Source: Chalciporus piperatus (lineage: Eukaryota; Basidiomycota; Agaricomycetes; Boletales; Boletaceae). From it: 64,000 nt of DNA. Under the pieces are notes generated by a model that was given only the letters and a program-made list of their open reading frames with translations, was not told where the DNA came from and searched no databases. Shown here in pieces: positions 24,851-34,236 of the stretch (the first letter of the stretch is position 1; every line of letters starts with the position of its first letter). Position numbers and translations under genes: made by a program. The stretch spans positions 62,001-126,000 of the forward strand of contig JBBPTG010000064.1 in assembly GCA_038093975.1 (NCBI GenBank), read 5' to 3'.

Positions 24851-26507
24851 TCATAGAGTCACCCTCGCAGTTTTGACATAATTTACTAGGGATTGGTATA
24901 CACGATTCGGGTATCTCATGTGTATCACCTGAAGCTCGCGGTTGACTTGAAGCCATCCTCCGTACAAAGCCAGGTCCAACACTAGTGCACCAAGAACTCG
25001 CATACCGGTCACCGACGGAAAATGTTTCAAGATAAATTCCGTTACACCCGTTGGATCGTCGATCGGGGAGTGTAGAAATGACACATCCCTGAGAGTAATA
25101 TTCTGGACACTGGGATCTGTATCTCGCGGGACATCCCTAGCATCGATGGACAGAGTGAGCTTTCTAAGCCGCTGGCAAGATCCAGTCAACGATAGAACTC
25201 CTCGGAGAGTCGGATGCTTTGCCAACGACCAAGATGTCGCCTCACAAGTCAGCTCCAAGACCTGGAGGGAGTCCCGAAGACAAGCCAAATCGGCCAAATG
25301 GTCGTCGTCGATAGAAAAGTTACCCAAATCAATCACGAGTACCTCCAGACGACGGAAGGATGTAAGAAGAGAGGGGAGGATGGAGGACGGAGGGTGAACT
25401 GTGGTTTGTCCGCTTTGAGGCTGACGAAGTCGAATTGTCTGCAGGGAATTGGCAAGCTGACGGGAGGCCAGTGCATTGAAGAACGCATATACATTGTCAG
25501 CAGTGGTTCGATCTCCCTTGACGGAGACATCAATGTGGTCGAATGCCTGATCGAAAGGCCGCAGCAAACTAGTGACAAAGTTGAGATCCCAGACCTCCAG
25601 GACCACATGCTTAACATGGTAAAATGGTATGTCGGTGGGTCCCAACGATGTTTCAAGCGATGTCGATTGCTTGCGATGAACCACTGCGGAGAATTCTCGA
25701 TGAATGGGAGAGATGGAAAGTTGTTCGAAAGTGATGTGGTCGATGGGCGTCTTCAGGGTGACACTCTGAAGATTCCTAAAGCCGGAGAGGTCAGGTATGT
25801 GGTGGAGGTCTTGATGGCGTCTGGATTTATTGAATTCGGATGTGAAGGATCTGAGATTCGGACAGATTCGATGCAAATCCCGGAGAAATGTCTGTACTCC
25901 TTTGACCTTTCCAGTAAAGACGAGTTCCAGAGAGGCGATATTGGGACTGAGTAAACACGCGAGTGTGCCAATGGGCACAGTTGGAATACCGTCTTCGCAT
26001 GCGCTGGAATCATCATAGACGAGACTGGTGATGTTGGGAAAGAAAGAGGAGGATTGCAAGCCAATGCATCGCAAGAGCAGGACAGAAGGAGCGTCGCGCA
26101 AATGGAGTGTCCTGATCCGTGGGGAGTACCGACGAATGATGTCCAATTCACTCGAAGTTGGCGGGGTCTGCCAGTGTGATTGGAGATGATGCAATATGTA
26201 TAAGAGAAAACTCATTTACCAATGTCTTCTTATCCCATAATTCATTGGTGTCGCCGCCATAGCAAATGATAAGCGGTGAGAGCGAACCAAGCTTCCGCCA
26301 CAAGCGGTCGAGTGAAGGGTTTGAAAAATCTCGACAAGTTTGAGCCAAGGCCAATAGCGCTCCTCGTTCCTCTTTCTTCACCAGCCTTTGGTCGTAGTCA
26401 CGATCACCCAGCTGAGCGTGACGGTACTTTGAGAGATGGTCTAATACGATATCGAATAATTCTGGGAGTAGCAGGGGATTGCGTGTCGATGCTGTGGGTG
26501 GCTCCAT
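24851..26507 (-). CDS. F-box-like/leucine-rich repeat protein, copy A
   Basis: Exon 1 runs from the ATG at 26507 to 26220 (96 codons), a 52-bp intron covers 26168-26219, and exon 2 runs from 26167 to the stop at 24851, about 534 residues. The N-terminus has an F-box-like segment, NPLLLPELFDIVLDHLSKYR, and LALAQTCRDFSNPSLDRLWR. The rest has Leu-rich repeats such as NLQSVTLKTPIDHITFEQLS and RRLEVLVIDLGNFSIDDDHL. Such proteins are expanded in agaricomycetes and probably act as SCF ubiquitin-ligase adaptors; substrate unknown. A close paralogue lies in inverted orientation at 30611-32232, but the last ~55 residues are unrelated between the copies. Confidence 0.8.
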
Positions 26508-26634
26508 CGTGCTGTCCGATGATGGAGAAGTCCACCAAGTGGGTCCGACTAATCCAGTAGACCCCCATTCGAGGGGTTATTGTAGGGATAAGGAGGTACC
26601 AGTTCTTTGTATTCTTGTTGTTACTCGACTCAAG

Positions 26635-29176
26635 ATGGGACCTCCTCGTCGATCTCGTTCAAATTCCTCTGTATCATTCCAAAGTGCCGCACATCACACC
26701 AGCCACCGCCCTCGACAGCCACTCCCGGACTCTCACCCCCAAGATCCTATTCCACAACCCAGTTCGAACCTCGGCATGTCTCCAGCCTCGCGGTATATGT
26801 CCAACATGAAAGTTATCCGCCGAAGAGATTCCTCGATTGTATCCATATTTGATCAATTTAGCCACGTCTGTGTGTACCATCACAACGGGGACAAGTGGGA
26901 GAAGCAGGGGTACGAAGGGAGCATGTTTCTCTACGAACGGTACGAATTTTCGACCCCTTGCCTTGCCACTCGTCCTTCTGCTCACATTTCTTTGTCATCC
27001 CCAGTGACTCCTACCCACCATATGGTCTCTATATTATGAACCGCGTTGGAATGGAAGATTACATCCAACGACTATATCCTGAAGACAGCGTCGGCGTTCA
27101 CGGCAACTACCTTATGATGCGCCATTACCCTGATTTTACCACCCGCCGATTAGCAGAAGCACGCTCAAAGCTTCCTTTATCCTTGCAAGAAGGTCCTGCT
27201 ACCAAATTCGCACCCGAATTTGCCATTGCCAACCCAGAAAAATTCCAAGACGCAGAAAAGGGTCGCTCGCAAACTGTCGGCTTGTGGTGCCTTGCAACAG
27301 ATGCAAGGGAACCAATGACGGACGTACTGATGAGGTGCGTGGTCCATGAAATACGTTAGTATAGATCGTCATTGACGGTTGCCGTTCATAGATTACATGA
27401 TTACATCAAGAACAGCCTGCCGTATCCTGATCAGTTTAGGTACGGTCCAGACAGACCTCCTCCTCCAAGCTTTCGATCTAGCTCTAGAACTAGTGGTGAG
27501 TTCTTCTCTTCAACGACTTGCTGTGGCTCAGTCTTGGATAGACCGCGGGCACCACATCCGTTCTGCGTCAAGCGCCTCAAATACCAGCAGTATCCACAGC
27601 ATCTCAGAGTCAGGAGAAGAAGACGACCGGCTGGCTTCATCCGCCCCTGATTCTGTCAATGGACGAAACGTCTCAGAACTTGACAAACTCTTTGCCAAGC
27701 TCGGAGGGGCTGATACGCATCCTTCGCAGGTGCAACCTTCAGCCGTTACGGGTGGATCGGAGACTACAGCTGCCAGTCTTCTAGCAAGCTTCTTGGGTCC
27801 TTCTCGCACAATGTCCGTGCCGCCACCAGCATCTTCGACTGTAACAGCACCTGCGCGTGGTCTTGCTTTGTTAGACACCATCTTTGCGTCAGCTACTCCA
27901 CCGCCACCTTGCGCCGCATCTCAAACCGGCAATCGTTCTCACCGCTATGTTCCCGAATCTACCACACACCCGAATCTTATTCCATTCAACTCTAATCACC
28001 CTCAGTCTGTACCTCCCACTGCCTATTCACAGGATCCCCACATTCTCTCACCGAAGCCCACTACAACCGCTCTCCCACAAGTTCTCAATCAAGAAGTAAT
28101 ATCTACTCTTCTTGGTCTCCCACCATCTCGTGCTTCTTCCGTCCGTTATGAAGGTGATAACGAGGCCAGCGATGATGGCGCTTCGGAGCCCGGTTCTTTG
28201 TCGGCGTCTATTCCTCAACTCTATGTCCCCACGACACATCTAGATCATGAAGGTGGAAAGACAGGAGCTCGGATCCTCGGTGATGTTACGCCCCGCCCCA
28301 CCTTACGTGGTTTTGGTTCCGATATTAACCAAGTCAACGACCTATTGACGGCTGCGCGGATTGAGCAGCAGCAGACACATATCGATACCCGTTCCTCCGC
28401 CGTCCATCTACATGTCCCTCCCTCAAACTCGACTACGACCACCACCTCTGCCCTCGCACACTCGCAGTCTCCGTCGTCAATTTACTCACAACCTCGTGCC
28501 AGTTCCAGTGGCACGCCATCTAGCTCTAAGAGTGCGCCCAAACCCCGACCACTTGTTCCGTTCGAAACGGACTCGGAGCTCTGGCCATACCCACGCGCTC
28601 CACTCGTCGAAACGGATTCAGATGTCATCGAGCTTGACTTTGCCGACACAAGTGCGTTGAGTGACCCCGATGCCTTTGAGAAACATGCTGCCAAAGGCAA
28701 GAAGCAAAAGAGGACGAAGAAGGATCAGCAAAAGGAGAGAGAGGAGATCGAGAAGAGTTGGGACGTCCCCGCCCCGCTACGCGTCGCTTCCCCTCCTGTT
28801 CTCGTCCCTCCGCAAGTACACCACAACTATCCTGGCATGGTGAATGGGAAGGCGAAACGGGCCACACACGCTCAACCCGAGTTCTTGAATTCGGTCCCTC
28901 CGCCACAGAGCAACTCGGTTTCCCGCCCTGACTCTGCCAAGGTCAACGTTAATGGTCTACACACTGCGTTGTTGTCTTCTCTTGCATCGCAGGATACTAC
29001 CGACCGCCTGAAATGTCTATCGAGGAAGGACTTTGTCAGCGAAGTCTTGTCCTTGATCTACGTAAGTTCTCTTTCACTCCTTTTTCGTACACTAGTTTGC
29101 TCAATCAGTTTGATGGCAGACCAATAAACAATTCGTCGACGATCTCTATCGACAGTATACGTCGCAGGCTGGTTGA
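26635..29176 (+). CDS. DCP1: mRNA-decapping enzyme subunit 1 (DCP1)
   Basis: Predicted exons are 26635-26939, 27005-27334, 27392-27495, 27542-29061 and 29120-29176, all joining in frame. The EVH1-like domain begins MKVIRRRDSSIVSIFDQFSH and continues through VYHHNGDKWEKQGYEGSMFL, DSYPPYGLYIMNRVGMEDYI and TVGLWCLATDAREPMTDVLM, with the aromatic and Tyr/Trp positions used for proline-rich ligand binding. A long Ser/Pro-rich linker (VSELDKLFAKLGG motif inside) leads to a basic KGKKQKRTKKDQQ segment. The C-terminal LSRKDFVSEVLSLIYTNKQF helix and VDDLYRQY match the trimerisation-type tail of DCP1. It activates DCP2 in cytoplasmic P-bodies. The intron at 27496-27541 is chosen from phase; alternatives exist. 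Confidence 0.9.
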
Positions 29177-29846
29177 GATTGCACGACATATATCCTTCGA
29201 TGACACCACGCTCCTTTTTGCACGGCGTTTGTTTGATTGTTGAATGATTGAAGATGCACTGGGAACTGTAGTACTGCTATGGAGGGGGGATACATTGCGC
29301 TTGGTTGACGTATGTAGTTTTGATGTATGTAGTTGTGACGGCCGTCGGCGTGTCTGGGCATATGCTCGCTCTTCTCCCTGTTTCCGAGTCGACGAGGTGA
29401 TACTTGCCCACTGAATTCTTTAGGCATCATCGCGATGTCCGGCGCGTCACAGATCAACATCAACGTTCAACTGTAACCAGTAGTAAGGTTAAATTGTGAC
29501 TTCTCCGGCTCCGACTCCTCTGTTGGCTGCCTCTGGGCCTTGAGGCCAACCCTGTCTCCCAGACTCTTCCGAAATCTGTTTGATGGACAGCAGGGAAGAG
29601 ATTGGGCCTGCCAACGGCAGATGACAGAGGACAGTGAAGGTTTAGGGGCATTCCGGCAGACTAAAGTTCTACTGACTCAGAATTGAGCACTACTCTCACC
29701 CCTTAGCAGTCGCACTTGGCTACTCACAAGAGCACTTTGATGATACTCAAAGGCCTTTGTGCTGAAAATTCCGCAGCTTTTCCTTGACAAAGCATGTACG
29801 TGGCTCAGAGATCAACACGGAATCATGATCACACCACCTACACTTC
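29177..29846. other. Intergenic, no gene seen
   Basis: About 670 bp between DCP1 and the small minus-strand gene. Only short, unconvincing open frames. Confidence 0.45.
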
Positions 29847-30378
29847 TCACAACCTGCTTGAGGCTGGACTTACCCCATGGGTTAGCTGCAGAACGAAATC
29901 ACAAGCAAGGAGATCGAAACCATGCTTCAAACTCGGTTTATTGGCGATGGGTCTGTGATTGATGAAACTAGCAAAAACGAGCACACATATGCGCGCATAT
30001 ATTTTCCAGATCGTTTGGGCTCCGTTATCGTCTCGGTTGACCATTGAATGCCTTCTGCGTTGTCGGCCTTCGTTGATCCTTTGACGGTGTCCGATCAGGT
30101 CGTCGGAATTGTCAGAGTACTGCTTCTGGGTCTGCTTGTCGCCTTCGAAGCGGACGAACTTGAGCAGCATGGGTTTGGGGTCAGAGGAACCTGTCGCTGA
30201 GTCTGCAGAGTCGTTCGGACTGACTTCAGGCTTCTGGGCATTCGAAAAGATGAGTATATGCGAGTGCGAGTACACCACATACCTTTTTAGAGAGTCTGTT
30301 GGTAGTGTCTGATGCCTGCGATGGCTCCCGCTGTTTAAACACAAGTAAGCACCCACCTAGCAGTCGCTTGTCGCCCAT
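29847..30378 (-). CDS. Small hypothetical protein (tentative)
   Basis: A possible two-exon minus-strand gene. The upstream frame reads TLRYVRGDKPVVHTTMGDKR and EPSQASDTTNRLSKK. An intron at 30234-30282 has a good GTATGT donor and CAG acceptor. Exon 2 reads KPEVSPNDSADSATGSSDPK and MLLKFVRFEGDKQTQKQYSD. The frame stays open before the ATG at 30378 as far as 30525, so the true start may be upstream. The clean splice and biased composition favour a real short gene. No family recognised; the C-terminal part may contain another intron. Confidence 0.4.
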
Positions 30379-30610
30379 CGTAGTGTGAACGACAGGTTTG
30401 TCGCCACGAACGTAGCGTAGCGTACTGGATTTCCTTTTTTGGATCACGCGGTGGACGAAGAGAAAAAAGTCGCGAGTGCCATTAGTTTCGCAAACCGCTG
30501 TAACGCAAGAAGAAGCGCCGGGCACCCAGATTAACCTCTCGACTCAAGCAAGTCATCCCCCGCTTGATTCAAGCTGACTCGGACTTATCATCTCATCATC
30601 GGACAGCACG

Positions 30611-32232
30611 ATGGAGCCACCCACCGCGTCGACACGCAACCCCCTACTCCTCCCAGAATTATTCGACGTTATATTGGACAATCTCTCAGAGTACCATCCA
30701 GTTATTCCGGTCCGTGGGCAGGTTTACAAAGACACAAGTCTGGTGGATAAAGAGGGACGAGTAGCGCTATTGGCCTTGGCCCAAACTTGTCGAGATCTAT
30801 CGGACCTTTCACTCGACCGCTTGTGGTGCAAGCTTGGTTCACTCGCACCGCTTATTAAATGCTACGGAGGAAGCCCGCGGCACGAACTTGGAGATTGGGA
30901 GACATTGGTAAACGAGTTTTCTCTTCTACATATCAGCATTTTCTCTAATCACACTGGCAGACCCCGCCGACTTCCGGTGAATTGGACATCATTCGTCGGT
31001 ACTCCCCACGGATCAGGACACTCTATTTGTGCAACGGTGCTTCTCTGTTGCTCGTCCGATACATTGGCTTGCAATCCTCCTCTTTCTTTCCCAACATCAC
31101 CAGTCTCGTCTATGATGATACCCTCCCCAGCGAATATGGCATTCCCACTGTGCCCATTGGCACACTCGCGTGTTTACTCGGTCCCAAAATTACCTCCCTG
31201 GAACTCGTCTTTACTGGAAAGGTCAACGGAATACAGACATTTATCCGGGACTTGCATCAAATCTGTCCGAATCTTAGATCCTTCACATCCAAACACAATA
31301 AATCCAAACACCATCAAGACCTACAAACTCTCCACCACATTCCTGACTTCTCCGGCTTAAGGGATCTTCAGAGTGTCACCCTGAAGACGCCCGTCAACCA
31401 CATCACTTTCGAAAATCTTTCCATCTCTCCCCTTCCTCGAGAATTCTCCGCAGTGGTTCATCGCAAGCCATCAACATTGCTTGAAACATCGCTGGGACCC
31501 ACCGACATACCATTTTACCATGTTAAGCGTGTGGTCCTGGAGGTCTGGGATCTCAACTTTGTCACCAGTTTGCTACGACCTTTCGATCAGGCATTCGACC
31601 ACATTGATGTCTCCGTCAAGGGAGATCGAACCGCTGCTGACAATGTATATGCGTTCTTCAATGCATTGGCCTCCCGTCAGCTTGCCAATTCCCTGCAGAC
31701 AATTCGACTTCGTCGGCCTCAAAGCGGACAAACCACAGTTAACCCTCCGTCCGCCATCCTCCCCTCTCTTCTTACATCCTTCCGTCGTCTGGAGGTACTC
31801 GTGATCGATTTGGGTAACTTCTCTATCGACGATGACCATTTGGTCGATCTGGCTTGTCTTCGGGACTCCCTCCAGGTCTTGGAGCTGACTTGTCGGGAGG
31901 CATCTTGGTCCTCGGCAAAGCATCCGACTCTGCAAGGAGTTCTATCGTTGACCGGATCTTGCCAAAAGCTTAGCAAGCTCACTCTGTCCATCGACGCTAG
32001 GGATGTCCCGCAAGATACGGATCCCGATGTCCAGAATGCTACTCTCAAGGATGTGACATTTCTATTCTCCCCGATTTCCGATTCAGGAGGCGTGGCGGAA
32101 TTTATCTCCAAACATTTTTCGTCGGTGACGCGTGTCGTAAGCGATTGGGAAGTGGATGCCTCACCTTGGCGGGAATACTGGCAGCGTTGGCATAATGTCA
32201 ACAAGAAGATTCGGGAAGCGAGGAGTAAATGA
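30611..32232 (+). CDS. F-box-like/leucine-rich repeat protein, copy B
   Basis: Exons 30611-30907 and 30961-32232 with a 53-bp intron at the same position as in copy A (24851-26507); about 522 residues. Same N-terminus up to NPLLLPELFDVILDNLSEY, same LRR body with SLETSLGPTDIPFYHVK-type segments nearly unchanged, and 17 identical bases before the ATG. It has an insertion after the F-box (VIPVRGQVYKDTSLVD) and a different C-terminus ending REYWQRWHNVNKKIREARSK. The pair is arranged head to head in inverted orientation around DCP1 and the small gene at 29.8-30.4 kb. Likely SCF adaptor by analogy; not proven. Confidence 0.8.
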
Positions 32233-32509
32233 TACGAATAGTTTTGTGTCATGAATACCAATCCGGAGTGACATATTTTGTTGCCATTGCAGACTGTGCA
32301 GTATGCACCAGCTAAGTAACTGAGTGAGTAGGCAAGGTGCATCCATACGGCCGAGGTGGCAGCATGCTTCATAGAATGCGTGCATGAACTCTTCCTAGTC
32401 CCTGACAGGGTTGCCACTCGTCAAAAAGAACGATGGAGGGATCGAATGCACGAGCAAGACCGAAATCTTCATGTCACAGTGAAGGGTATAATTCTACAAG
32501 AATGAAAGA

Positions 32510-32897
32510 TACGGTGAGAAGGTAGAGTTAAAACACTCGTCGATGCATATACTCCGTACGGATCGTACCGTCCAACAACTGCTTCGTGTTTAAGTTGATC
32601 TGACCAGGCTGACACCGAAACAGACGACTCTTCTTTGCCTTTGCCTTGTCGTGCCCCGTATGAGAGAGGAGGGTAGGAGGACGTACTCCGAACCACGAAC
32701 ATATCGACAATTTCCACCAAGTGGATCAAAATACGTTTGAGAGCAACGGCCCGCCCACTTGAGAGCTGTACCGCCTTGTGGACTTTACTGAGTATCACGC
32801 GCCAGTGTCAGCCAATAACACACTCCGAATGAGCAAACGAGAAGAAGCACCCAAATGTCCCCTCTCCGACCTTTGTCGTGACAGCGTAATCAGACTG
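32510..32897 (-). pseudogene. BUR1/CDK9-type kinase fragment with retained introns
   Basis: Matches 58171-58662 on the opposite strand. It begins at the [15 protein letters not shown] glycine loop, keeps the following intron almost base for base, then [19 protein letters not shown] with the ATP-binding Lys. It then lacks about 70 bases that code the PVTALRE helix, resumes at the IVDMFVVRS segment, keeps the next intron and ends near the hinge/helix D region. Donor and acceptor sequences are altered. No catalytic loop or activation segment remains, so it is a dead partial duplicate. Confidence 0.85.
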
Positions 32898-33004
32898 GTG
32901 TCCCACTTGACACGGCCCTGTGATCTCGACAGCCTGCGCGACAGCGGACTGTGTGGCCACTGACACCTCGTTCACAGTGACTTGTGAAGCAGCTGCTGAT
33001 ATTC

Positions 33005-33064
33005 CTAGTCGGAGGTAGTATTTTCGATGTCCATCGGTGGACGTTCCTTTGAAGACGATTCCAT
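33005..33064 (-). pseudogene. Truncated 5' end of the BTB gene (duplicate)
   Basis: ATG at 33064 with the same leader sequence as the intact BTB gene at 55704. It reads MESSSKERPPMDIENTTSD and then a TAG stop at 33005. Only the first ~17 codons are homologous; the BTB domain is gone through the internal deletion of this duplicate block. Confidence 0.75.
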
Positions 33065-33240
33065 CACTCGTGAGATGTGACCTCCTAAATCGATGGGAAC
33101 AAAAAAAAACCAGCGAGATAACTGTGTCGGATGACCCATGTCACATGATTCAGAAGGTCTAAGTTGTCGGTTGACGCGGACGTCCTAATCATTCTGGGAA
33201 AGCCCACGTCGCGGAAGCAAATGCAGGTTGGAAAGACACG

Positions 33241-33531
33241 ATGACTTCCAAGTCAAAGCCACTTCCCCTCAGTGATACTCTCCGCGACCTTGCTCTCTTG
33301 CGTGCATCCGGCGTGGACCTCTCCACTGTGCTCCCACCGGAAACATCAACCACTGGCAGTCCCACCACTGCGTCACCCGAGCTGACTCAGGCAACGGAGA
33401 GATCGCGCGAGTTTGTCAACGAGACCCGTGGAGCACTCAGGGTTTACAACAGTGGGGAGTTGCAGAGGAAACACACAGCGATACAAAAGGTGCAGGGAGA
33501 GCTGGACGAGCTAAGCAGAGGACTATCGTAG
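33241..33531 (+). CDS. 96-residue hypothetical protein, duplicate copy
   Basis: Intact single-exon frame, MTSKSKPLPLSDTLRDLALL at the N-terminus, a Ser/Thr/Pro linker, and a C-terminal helical stretch (QATERSREFVNETRGALRVY, then a heptad-like LQRKHTAIQKVQGELDELS) likely to form a coiled coil. Only three residues differ from the copy at 55206-55496. Upstream about 75 bp are nearly identical too. Function unknown; by size and shape it could be a subunit of a larger complex, which is inference. It stays intact while the neighbouring duplicated kinase and BTB fragments have decayed. Confidence 0.7.
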   Translation: MTSKSKPLPLSDTLRDLALLRASGVDLSTVLPPETSTTGSPTTASPELTQATERSREFVNETRGALRVYNSGELQRKHTAIQKVQGELDELSRGLS

Positions 33532-33846
33532 AGGGTACGTCTTTCGAACATGACATCTTGCGGAGTAATGGAAGACGATAGGACCTTGTACTGGTGTACG
33601 TGCGCGATGGATGTGTGGGTAGCTCGATTCCACATGGGGAGGTGTTCGTGATACGTACGATCATGCTCCACCTTTCAACCAAAGAATCGTGCTGCGACCG
33701 TGTACCAGTCGTGTATGAACGGACTATCACCCAAGTCCTATCGGATCCACAGAAAGTAGGTTGGTGGGCAGGAAAGCAGGTTTTTTCCAACCACAAGGAT
33801 CGCAATGAGTATTTGAGTTCTGCATGCTCCACGTATTTGGCTCCAT

Positions 33847-34236
33847 AATGACATTCCGCTTTCTACTCGAGCCGCATGTTCTACCTAACCAAAATAGTTG
33901 TGGTCATGGACCGTTCGGGACCCGGTAGATCATATCGATCAAAGTACCCCTGTTGACTCGTTGATTCATATCTTAGTAGGGCTTGCCAATTGCAGAAAGA
34001 TCTTCGAACTCGTGAATGCAATGAGGTTGAACGAGGTCGCCACTCGATGGGGCCCAGGCCCTTGACTCTGTTACTTTACAGTGGTCGTTGCGGTGGTCTA
34101 TTGTGAGTGTTCTGAACCCTCTTCCCCGAACCTTTGGAGAATTGATCCAGAATTGATCAAAGTACACTCTCCGCGGAGCTCCCTATTTTGAATCAGAACA
34201 TATGCAGAGGAAGGACGATCTGGGGATGAGGTATGA
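33847..34236. other. Upstream region of the GTPase gene
   Basis: About 390 bp with no gene seen. It starts exactly where the inverted duplication ends, so the duplication breakpoint lies within 400 bp of the GTPase start codon. Confidence 0.5.

Larger units (their letters stand above)
32510..33846. repeat. Truncated inverted copy of the 55.07-58.66 kb locus
   Basis: Read on the minus strand from 33846 down, this block matches 55.07 kb upward in order: 3' flank of the 96-aa gene, the 96-aa gene, its promoter with an A/T tract, the first codons of the BTB gene, then (after a deletion of about 2.4 kb) exon 2 end, intron, exon 3, intron and exon 4 of the BUR1-type kinase. A further ~160-bp stretch at about 33560-33720 is absent from the other copy. 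Because kinase introns are kept, it arose by DNA duplication, not by reverse transcription. Confidence 0.85.

Noticed and set aside
32510..32897. Processed (reverse-transcribed) kinase pseudogene
   Set aside because: Two introns of the parent gene are still present, so the copy was made from DNA.
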